64,000 bases of DNA from Dyella acidiphila (GTDB taxonomy: Bacteria; Pseudomonadota; Gammaproteobacteria; Xanthomonadales; Rhodanobacteraceae): assembly GCF_014863405.1 (NCBI RefSeq), contig NZ_JACZZA010000008.1:124001-188000 (forward strand). Reading direction: 5' to 3'. The translations under genes and the position numbers were made by a program. Shown here piece after piece: positions 34,348 to 41,755 of this stretch (within the stretch, counting starts at the first letter, position 1; each line of letters opens with the position of its first letter). The notes below the pieces were generated by a model. That model was not told where the DNA came from and searched no databases. It saw only the letters and a program-made list of their open reading frames with translations.

Positions 34348-36018
34348 TCAATGTGCGGTGCCCGATTGGGTGTCGGCCGCTGCCGTCGGCTTGGCGCCAT
34401 GCAGCAGCTCCTGCAATTTCAGGTACACGCCGTTGCTCCAGCCGAAGCCGATCACGTTGGTGGTGTAGCCGGAACTGACTTTGACGTCGGCATTGCCCAG
34501 CGCCATGTTGTATTTCTCGCGGATGGTGCCGTCGTCGGCGAAGCCGCGATCGATGGTGGCGTCGAACTTGCCGGCCAGGCGCAGCGCGTCCTGGTGGAAG
34601 CCATACGCTTCCAGGCCGGAGATCGCCAACCAGTTGGTCGGTGCCCAGCCGAAGGGTGCGTTCCATTGCGCGCCGCTGGGACGGTTGTCCATGGCCAGGC
34701 CGCCTTTGAGTTCGAAGGTCGGCAGCGTCTTGCGCACGGCCTCGGCCTGCTGCGGCGAAGCGGCGCCCGCCCAGAGCGGATAGAACGCCGTGAGATAAGG
34801 CGTGCCGGAGGGCTTGCCGGCGACGAAGTCGTAGTCGCGATACATGCCCAGCTCCGGCCGCCACAGGTATTTATCCATCGCCGCCTTGCGTGCGGCGGCG
34901 GCTTGCGCCCAATGTTCGGCCTCGTCCGGCTTGCCCAGTTGCTTGGCGAAATCGCTCAGATCCAGTTCGTAGCGATACAGCAGGCTGTTCAAATCCACCG
35001 CCGCATAGTGATGGGTGGAGCCGCCGAACGGACCGAAGTGGAAATTGGTGTCGAAACCGGATTCGCGCATTGCGCGATCGCCGTGATAGTAGTCGGCCGT
35101 CAGGCGATAGCCGCCGACCCAGTTGCCGGCGCATACGTTCGATGCGTGCACATCGCAGCTGGTGTTCTGCAACTGCGCGGCTTCGGCAGCGTTCGGATGC
35201 TGGGCGCCCTTGAGCAGGTAGCCTGGGTTGTCGGCGGGATGCGCGATCAGCCAGGTGATCACGTCGTTATAGAAACTGCTGTCCTGCGCTTCCAGCACCG
35301 GGCCGCTGCCCAGGTCGTAGTAGCGGGCCAGTCCGGTATTGCCGGCCTGGTGTTCCGGGCGCGTCCAGATGGCGTGGTTGCGTACCGCCAGCGGATAGGA
35401 TTGCTCCAGCCACGCGCGTTTTTCCGCGGCGCTGTGGAAACTGGCCGGATCGCCCAGCACCGCCTGCATCATGCCGGTGAGGAAGGGCGGTTGCGAACGG
35501 CTGAGGTAATAGCTGCGGTTGGCATTGAGCACGCCGCCGTAGTACTGCACTTCGAACAGCGCGTTGTCGGTCATGTCGCGCGCCAGCTCGGTGCGATGGT
35601 CGGCGACCAGGCCGAGCACGATGAAATAGCTGTCCCAGCCATACATTTCATTGAAGAAGCCGCCGGGCACCACGTACGGATGCGGCAGGTAAAGCAGGCC
35701 TTGCACCGGCAGCCTGGTGGCATCGATCGCGCCCAGCTGATCGATCACCTGCGGCAACGGGCGCACATCCACATTGCAGCGCCTGGCGGTCTGGGTCAGC
35801 GCGGCCGGGACGGCGAATTGCGCCGGCACATAGATCACCGGGCGTGCCTTGATCTTGGGATCGGCCAGCGATTTGCAGTTGTCCATCGAGCGGGTCAGGG
35901 TGGTCCAGGCCTGGTCGATATAGGCACGTGTCTTGGCCGGATCGGGCTGAGCCGCCGAGGCGGCAGCGGCCAGGCTGGCGCAGAGCAGCAGTGCGAGGGG
36001 ACGGAGTGGGTAGGTCAT
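34348..36018 (-). CDS. Exported GH37 enzyme (trehalase-like) with altered signature residues
   Basis: The 556-aa protein has a signal peptide (MTYPLRPLALLLCASLAAAA). It follows the GH37 trehalase layout: VPGGFFNEMYGWDSYF, ANRSYYLSRSQPPF, RESGFDTNFHF with the general acid Asp, AQWNAPFGWAP, and IREKYNMAL with the general base Glu. Two signature residues differ from E. coli TreA: PGGRF is PGGFF, losing a substrate-contacting arginine, and QWDAP is QWNAP. Both catalytic residues are kept, so it is probably active, but the glucoside cleaved may not be plain trehalose. It lies in an operon with an exported GH65 enzyme and an MFS permease. Confidence 0.85.
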   Translation of the reverse strand: MTYPLRPLALLLCASLAAAASAAQPDPAKTRAYIDQAWTTLTRSMDNCKSLADPKIKARPVIYVPAQFAVPAALTQTARRCNVDVRPLPQVIDQLGAIDATRLPVQGLLYLPHPYVVPGGFFNEMYGWDSYFIVLGLVADHRTELARDMTDNALFEVQYYGGVLNANRSYYLSRSQPPFLTGMMQAVLGDPASFHSAAEKRAWLEQSYPLAVRNHAIWTRPEHQAGNTGLARYYDLGSGPVLEAQDSSFYNDVITWLIAHPADNPGYLLKGAQHPNAAEAAQLQNTSCDVHASNVCAGNWVGGYRLTADYYHGDRAMRESGFDTNFHFGPFGGSTHHYAAVDLNSLLYRYELDLSDFAKQLGKPDEAEHWAQAAAARKAAMDKYLWRPELGMYRDYDFVAGKPSGTPYLTAFYPLWAGAASPQQAEAVRKTLPTFELKGGLAMDNRPSGAQWNAPFGWAPTNWLAISGLEAYGFHQDALRLAGKFDATIDRGFADDGTIREKYNMALGNADVKVSSGYTTNVIGFGWSNGVYLKLQELLHGAKPTAAADTQSGTAH

Positions 36019-36128
36019 GGCGTTTCTCCCTTCGAGGCGCCGTGGGTGGCGGCGCTGTGATGTATCGCAGCTCGATGCAGCGTGCAGTGCTCGCTGCCTG
36101 GCACCGGATGCTGTGTGCGTGTCATGGA

Positions 36129-37943
36129 CTAGCGCTCCGGCACCACGTCGAACGCTACCGTGAGCCGCGTCTGCGCGGCATGGAACGGTACGGTGCCGTG
36201 CCAGACATACGACGGAAACAGCACCAGTCGTCCCGGCTGCGGGCGCACCACATGCTGTGCGGGCAGCGGCGGCGTGGTGAGCATGCCGGGTGCGCCGAAG
36301 GCCAGGCAGCCATCGTCGCTTTCGGCATCGGCCATGCCATCCGGCAGATCGACGTAGAAGGCCGAGGAAATCCAGCCGCGCGGATGCACGTGGTTGGCGT
36401 GATAGCCGGCGCTGCGCAGCCGCACCGACCAGCCGCCGTTGTAGCGATAGCTGCCGCGGTTGCGCCGGCGCAGGGGATCGCTGCCGTGACCGATCTGTGC
36501 GAGATAGTCGCGAATCGGTGCATCGAAGGCCTGGAACAGCGCCTGGATCACCGGATCCTGTTCACGCGTGAGGTCGCCGGTGGTTTCGGTGCCATGGCGC
36601 AGCGACTGGAACAGTAGCGGATGTTCGTAGCGCTGATGCAGGTTCTCCAGGCTTTGCCTGAGGTCGGCGAGGAAGCTGGCCAGATCCGGCCAGCCGTGAG
36701 GCGCCTGCAGCAACTGCGGACGTACCAGTTGCGGGTAATCGCAATACGCGTCGTAGCGTGCATCGCCGAGCAGGCGCCAGGCGGTGGTCTGCAAGGCGAT
36801 CAGGTATTGATCGTCGGGGGCGCCAAGCAGCAGCGCCGCGCACTGTTCCAGCGCGCGCTGCGCATCGCCCACGCCGAGCAGCGCCGCGGCAAGCAGATTG
36901 CGCGGCGCAGTGGCGGCCGGGGTCCGTTGCAGTGCGCGTTCGGCCAGGGTCAATGCGGTGGCCGGATCGAATTCCAGTGCGGCCAGCCCAGCACGTACCA
37001 GCAGCGCAGGCGTGGCCTGCGCGCGCGTTGCGGCATCGGCCAGGCATGCATAAGCCGCACGCACGTCGCCGGCGCCTTGCAGCACGGCGGCCTTGGTGGC
37101 CAGCAGCGCTTCATCGCCATGTGATGCGTGCAGCACCTGGTCGAGCATGGCGGTGCTTTGGGCAGCATCGCCGGTACGCATCCATATTAGTCGCGCCAGA
37201 TGATCGTGTGCATCGCGGTGGCGCGGATCCCCGCGCAGGCATTCGCGCAAGGCACTTTCGGCGCGATCGAATTCACCCAGCGCCACCAGGCTGCTGGCCT
37301 GGGTGAAATACACGGCGGCGCTGCGATGTCCGCGCGTCAAGGCGTGCTGGGCCGCATGTTCGGCTTCGGTATGCCGGGCCGCGGCGCCCAGCGCGATCGC
37401 CAGGGCATGCGTGGCGGCGGGATTGTCGGGCGCAGCCTCCGCCAGCTGGCGATAGCACGTCACCGCTTCGTCCTGCCGCTGCAATGCCGACAGCGCGGCC
37501 ACGTGTTGCGTCACCAGTTCCGGATGCAACTGGCCGGCAGCGCATAGCGGACCGACAACGGCCAGCGCCTCGGCCGGCTGCTGCTGGTCGTTGTAATGCC
37601 GCGCCAGCAACAGCGCCGCTTGCGGCAGGCGTTGCGCGGCACGGCGCAGCAGGGGTTCGGCCTGATCGGCGTGTCCGCGTTGCAGCAGCAGTTCACCGAG
37701 TGTGAGCAGGGTCGGTGCCCAGCCGGGATCGAGTGCCAGTGCTTTGCGCAACAGCATTTCGGCGCCATCGGCATCGCCGAAGCTTTGCCGGATACCGCCG
37801 AGCAGGCGCAAGGCCTCGACGTAATCCGGATGCGCATCCACGACCGCCAGCAAGTGATCGTGCGCGCTGCGCAAGTCGCCGCCCTGCAGCAGGCTGCCGA
37901 TGTGCTGCATGGTGTGGAGCAGGGCGGGCGACGTGCTGGGCAT
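36129..37943 (-). CDS. TPR protein with C-terminal 2OG-Fe(II) oxygenase-like domain
   Basis: The 604-aa protein has no signal peptide. Tetratricopeptide repeats fill residues ~10-390 (for example ALRLLGGIRQSFGDADGAEM and TLLTLGELLLQRGHADQAEP). The last ~200 residues match the putative 2OG-Fe(II) oxygenase family found with TPRs: HVHPRGWISSAFYVDLP supplies the first iron ligand(s) and LVLFPSYVWHGTVPF the distal histidine, with RLTVAFDV after it. Such proteins recur in TonB-receptor sugar loci of Caulobacter and Xanthomonas relatives with unknown role. Here it sits between the GH65 and GH37 genes (18- and 110-base gaps). Substrate unknown; hydroxylation is inferred from fold only. Confidence 0.78.
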   Translation of the reverse strand: MPSTSPALLHTMQHIGSLLQGGDLRSAHDHLLAVVDAHPDYVEALRLLGGIRQSFGDADGAEMLLRKALALDPGWAPTLLTLGELLLQRGHADQAEPLLRRAAQRLPQAALLLARHYNDQQQPAEALAVVGPLCAAGQLHPELVTQHVAALSALQRQDEAVTCYRQLAEAAPDNPAATHALAIALGAAARHTEAEHAAQHALTRGHRSAAVYFTQASSLVALGEFDRAESALRECLRGDPRHRDAHDHLARLIWMRTGDAAQSTAMLDQVLHASHGDEALLATKAAVLQGAGDVRAAYACLADAATRAQATPALLVRAGLAALEFDPATALTLAERALQRTPAATAPRNLLAAALLGVGDAQRALEQCAALLLGAPDDQYLIALQTTAWRLLGDARYDAYCDYPQLVRPQLLQAPHGWPDLASFLADLRQSLENLHQRYEHPLLFQSLRHGTETTGDLTREQDPVIQALFQAFDAPIRDYLAQIGHGSDPLRRRNRGSYRYNGGWSVRLRSAGYHANHVHPRGWISSAFYVDLPDGMADAESDDGCLAFGAPGMLTTPPLPAQHVVRPQPGRLVLFPSYVWHGTVPFHAAQTRLTVAFDVVPER

Positions 37944-37961
37944 GGGCGGCGGCTCGATGAT

Positions 37962-40205
37962 TTACAGCGCCTGGCGCACCAGTTCGGCCTTACCGTCGGC
38001 ACCGCGTCGCACGCTGATGTCGTAGGTCTTGCCGCGGAAATGCACCTGCTTGAGCGTCAGCGACTGCCACGATGGCGGCAGCACCGGCGCATAAGCCTGG
38101 TCCAGGCCCTTGTCGTCGACGCGCAGGCCGGTCAGGCCATACACCATGCTCTGCAGAAAGCCGGCGGACGTGGCCAGGATATAGCCTGCATTATTGGCCA
38201 CCGTTTCGGTGCGCACATTGAACGGCGGTTTCAAAAAGCCGACCAGGTTGCGCTGGATCCAGTCGCCTGCGGTCTTGGCGTCGCCCAGTTCCGACGCGCC
38301 GACGGCCAGCATCACCATCATCATTTCGTTTGGATCGTCGCCGTGGACTTTCAGCTCCTGCAACTGGAAATCGAAGTCGTTGCGGCGCACCGCCGGCGAC
38401 ATCGGCAGATCCAGATTGGGATACATCAGCCAGGCCAACGACGAACCCATCCAGGTGATCTTGTCGTGCGGCACGGAGGCGTCGAAATCGAGGTGGCGCT
38501 GTTCCTGGTCCAGGAACGGGATATACATCTTGTCGGCGATCGCCTGCCATTGCGGATCGGGTGTCTCACCCACTTGCCTGGCCGCTTCGATCGCGATCTG
38601 CAGGGCCTTGCGCGCGGCGGCGTTGGTGAAGGAGTCGTTCGGCACGTCGTCGTAGGCCTCGTCGGGCGACGTGACGTGCATGATTTCGTAGCGGTCCCTG
38701 CTCTTGTCGTAGCTGACGCGGCTGGCCCAGAACTGCGCCACTTCGCGGATCACCGGCCAGCCGGATTGCTTGAGCCAGGCCTGGTCGCCGCTGGCCAGGT
38801 AGTACTGCCATTGCGCAATGGCGATATCGGCATTGACGTGGATCTCGCGGTACACGCCATAGGCAAAGTGCGGCGTGTAGTCGACGCCGGTCTGCGGATC
38901 GGCCTCCCACGGATACATGGTGCCCTTGGCGCCGTACTGCGCGGCGCGGTCGCGCGCCGGCTGCATGGTGCGGCGGCGGAACATCACGATCGGCTTGGCG
39001 CGTTCCGGATGCAGCAGCAACAGCGCGGGGAACACCCATGAATCGCTGTCCCAGAACGCATGGCCGGCGTAGTTGGGTGTGAGTGCGCAGGCGCCCATCG
39101 GCCATGCGGTGCCGACGGTGGTGTTGGACAGCAGGTAATACAGATCGGAGTGCACCGCTTTCTGCACCTGCGGATCGCCATCGATCACGATGTCCGATTT
39201 CCACAGCTCATGCCAGGCGGCTTGATGCCGTGCCAGCAGCGTGGCGAAGCCGGTCTGGCGTGCCTGCGTGGCCAGCGCCACATCGTCTTTCGCCGCGCCG
39301 CCCCAGTCCTGGCGCGAAGCGGCGAGGTACTTGGTGAAGGTATAGGTGGTGCCTTGTTTCACCTTGGCGGTGATATGCAGCGAGAGCAGGTCGCTGGTCT
39401 TGTCGAGGCGTACGTTCTGGATTTCCAGCCCGGCCGGCATTTGCACCGCTGCCGCTTCGGCCATGCTCAGGCCTTCCTTCGCGCGGCCATCCAGCCACAG
39501 CGTGAGCTGTTTGCTGTCGCCGTCGCTGGACAACACCTGGGTGTAGCCCGGATACCACACGGCAGCGCGGTCCGGTGTCGGCACCGGTTTGTTGTCCAGG
39601 TTCTGCCCGCTGGCGATCACGCCGGCAATCATCTGGTCGCCGGTCATGCTGCCGATCGGAAAGCGCGGCTGATATTCGGACCACAGGCGCAGCGGGAAGG
39701 TGAGTTCCACGCTACCGTCGAAATGCGGGGTGATGCTGAACTGCGTCGCTGCCAGATGGTTGTCGGCCTGGCTGACGAAGGTCACCACTTTGACGTCGGT
39801 GGATTTGTTGGCGTAGTCGAAGCGGTAGCTGGTGGTAAGCGTGCCGTCGTGCATGTCCAGCGTCTGCGCGTAGCCGGCGAAGATCTTTCGGTCCAGGCGG
39901 GTGGAATTGATCCAGCCGCCGCCGGGGTTGTAGTCGATCTCGCTCCAGCCGGGGATCGCTGCGGGGCGCGCAATATCGCCCTTGCTGTAGTCCATGAAGG
40001 CGACCATGTAGGCGCGGCTCGGCTCGGTGCCGCGCGGCGAGGTCATGGTAGAGAAATAGCCGTTGGCCAGGTAGCCGGGAAAATAGCTGCCGAAATTGTC
40101 GGCGGTGGCGGTGAGCATGAAGCTCGGATCGGTGGCGCAGGCGTTGGATGCGGCCGTGCCCGCAAGCAGGAACAGTCCGGTAATGCCGATGGTGCGAAAG
40201 CTCAT
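37962..40205 (-). CDS. Exported GH65 hydrolase-type enzyme (acid trehalase/kojibiose hydrolase-like)
   Basis: The 747-aa protein has a signal peptide (MSFRTIGITGLFLLAGTAAS). GH65 motifs are HAFWDSDSWVFPALLLLHP and HVTSPDEAYDDVPNDSFTN, whose Glu is the general acid. The later stretch NVRTETVANNAGYILATSAG keeps a Glu where hydrolytic GH65 members (acid trehalase, kojibiose hydrolase, PGGHG) have their base; phosphorylases have a Thr-Ser-His-Gly phosphate site there. So this enzyme should hydrolyse an alpha-glucoside in the periplasm. Trehalose, kojibiose or nigerose are all possible. It follows the MFS permease gene by 43 bases. Confidence 0.83.
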   Translation of the reverse strand: MSFRTIGITGLFLLAGTAASNACATDPSFMLTATADNFGSYFPGYLANGYFSTMTSPRGTEPSRAYMVAFMDYSKGDIARPAAIPGWSEIDYNPGGGWINSTRLDRKIFAGYAQTLDMHDGTLTTSYRFDYANKSTDVKVVTFVSQADNHLAATQFSITPHFDGSVELTFPLRLWSEYQPRFPIGSMTGDQMIAGVIASGQNLDNKPVPTPDRAAVWYPGYTQVLSSDGDSKQLTLWLDGRAKEGLSMAEAAAVQMPAGLEIQNVRLDKTSDLLSLHITAKVKQGTTYTFTKYLAASRQDWGGAAKDDVALATQARQTGFATLLARHQAAWHELWKSDIVIDGDPQVQKAVHSDLYYLLSNTTVGTAWPMGACALTPNYAGHAFWDSDSWVFPALLLLHPERAKPIVMFRRRTMQPARDRAAQYGAKGTMYPWEADPQTGVDYTPHFAYGVYREIHVNADIAIAQWQYYLASGDQAWLKQSGWPVIREVAQFWASRVSYDKSRDRYEIMHVTSPDEAYDDVPNDSFTNAAARKALQIAIEAARQVGETPDPQWQAIADKMYIPFLDQEQRHLDFDASVPHDKITWMGSSLAWLMYPNLDLPMSPAVRRNDFDFQLQELKVHGDDPNEMMMVMLAVGASELGDAKTAGDWIQRNLVGFLKPPFNVRTETVANNAGYILATSAGFLQSMVYGLTGLRVDDKGLDQAYAPVLPPSWQSLTLKQVHFRGKTYDISVRRGADGKAELVRQAL

Positions 40206-40248
40206 GGAAACTCCAGCGGTGACAGCGCGTGCGGCTTCCTGCAGCACG

Positions 40249-41514
40249 CTACTTGGCGACGATGCGGATGCTTGCCTCCACGTTGACCTGGTGGCGATCG
40301 GTTTCGCGCTTGAACAGGAACAGCGTGATCAGGATCAGGCTCATCGGCACCAGCGAAAAGTAAAACGCATGAATGCCGTCGAAGCGTGAAAAGACGATCG
40401 CGGTGATGCGCGAGCCGAGCGTGCCGCCCAGGGCGGAGAAGATCACGATCAGGCCGGTCATCGCCGCGTGCGAGGGCTTGGGCAGCGAGCTGAGCGCTAC
40501 CGAGTTGATTACCGGATAGATCGGCGCCATCAGCAGGCCGATCAGCGGAATCAGGTAGGCGGCGGGCGGCGCATCGCGCCAGCCGACGTGCGCGTGCGCG
40601 ACCACGCCCTGCGCCAGCGGCAGGGTCAGCGTCACCAGCAGGCCCATGCCGACCACGCAGATATTCAATAGCGTGTACCAGCGCATGCGCCGCAGCAGCT
40701 GGCCGGCGACGATGCGGCCGACCGCGCTGGCGGCGGCCAGGATGGTCGCCATCTGGATGCTCATCGCATTGGGCAGCTTGAGGATCTCGTTATTGAAGGT
40801 GGGCAGCCAGGTGCTGAAGCTCTGTTCGATCAGCACGTACAGGAAGGCCGAAGCGAGAAATACGTAGACCAGCGGACGCAAGAACAGATGCAGCATTTCC
40901 AGCAGCGAGCCGCGCATCGGCTGGTCTTCGTCCGCGCGGGCGGCCGACTCGTCCATGCGTGCGGTGGCCAGCAGCGCGATCACCAGCACGCAGATCACCG
41001 CCAGCACCCAGTACACATTGAGCCAGGACGGATTGGCCGGCGCATCGCGGTCGACGAAGGCGCTGAACAGCCAGCCGGCCACCAGTACGCCGACCATGAA
41101 CAGGCCTTCGATGGTGTTGGTGAGCCGGCCGTGTTCGCTGCGGCTGTTGGTAAGCAGCCCGATCGAGGAATACACCGCCACCTTGGTCAGCGCGAACGAA
41201 ATGCCGACGCAGGTGAACAGCAGTTCGGTGGTGCGGAAGCTGGGATAGAGCGGCATCAGCACGCAGGCACAACCGACGATGCCCAGCGCGATCATCATCG
41301 CGCGCCGATAGCCGAGCAGGGGAAGGAACGAAGCAACCAGGAACGAGGTGATGGCGATCGGCAGGTCTTTGAATAATTCGAGCAGACTGGCCTGCGGTTT
41401 ATCGATGCCGAAGGTATAGATGGATTGCAGGATCACCGTGCCGACGCTGTTGAGCAGGATCGCGAAGACCATGTAGATCAGGGCCAGCGCGGTAATCATG
41501 CGGAATCGGTTCAT
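40249..41514 (-). CDS. MFS permease of the alpha-glucoside locus
   Basis: The 421-aa membrane protein has 12 predicted segments, a central cytoplasmic loop near residue 195-210 (RMDESAARADEDQPMRGS) and MFS features such as ASFLPLLGYRRAMMIALGI and GRIVAGQLLRRMRW. The layout resembles FucP-like sugar permeases, but the FucP N-terminal signature is absent. It is the first gene of the permease-GH65-TPR-GH37-esterase run and would import the glucose or disaccharide released in the periplasm. Confidence 0.82.
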   Translation of the reverse strand: MNRFRMITALALIYMVFAILLNSVGTVILQSIYTFGIDKPQASLLELFKDLPIAITSFLVASFLPLLGYRRAMMIALGIVGCACVLMPLYPSFRTTELLFTCVGISFALTKVAVYSSIGLLTNSRSEHGRLTNTIEGLFMVGVLVAGWLFSAFVDRDAPANPSWLNVYWVLAVICVLVIALLATARMDESAARADEDQPMRGSLLEMLHLFLRPLVYVFLASAFLYVLIEQSFSTWLPTFNNEILKLPNAMSIQMATILAAASAVGRIVAGQLLRRMRWYTLLNICVVGMGLLVTLTLPLAQGVVAHAHVGWRDAPPAAYLIPLIGLLMAPIYPVINSVALSSLPKPSHAAMTGLIVIFSALGGTLGSRITAIVFSRFDGIHAFYFSLVPMSLILITLFLFKRETDRHQVNVEASIRIVAK

Positions 41515-41580
41515 GGCTGCCTGCTAATCGATGGGCATGCGGACGAAATCTGCCGGCATGCCTAGCCTTGTGTGCTACCT

Positions 41581-41614
41581 CACCGTCATCCCGGCCTTCG
41601 CCGGGATGACGGTG
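41581..41614. repeat. GTCATCCCGG extragenic palindrome
   Basis: CACCGTCATCCCGG and CCGGGATGACGGTG form perfect 14-bp arms around CCTTCG. Same family as the element at 9172-9253. Confidence 0.8.
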
Positions 41615-41682
41615 GAGTGAGTGGAAACCTGGTGGCGATCCCTCACCGGACGAACTCTACAACTGACCCTCGAGAGAAAGTC

Positions 41683-41720
41683 CATGGCCGGGTGCTTGGG
41701 GATGCAAACACCCGGCCATG
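41683..41720 (-). terminator. Hairpin after the TonB-receptor gene
   Basis: CATGGCCGGGTG (41683-41694) and CACCCGGCCATG (41709-41720) pair perfectly over 12 bp. On the minus strand it follows the receptor stop by ~35 bases and is trailed by a pyrimidine-rich CTTTCTCTC. It probably ends or attenuates receptor transcription before the permease gene. Confidence 0.6.
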
Positions 41721-41755
41721 GGTGCCCCAGGGAGGGGAGGGCTCTAAAACGCCGG

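Noticed and set aside
34319-34864. N-terminal extension of the esterase gene
   Set aside because: It would precede a clean signal peptide and cover the 3' end of the GH37 gene.
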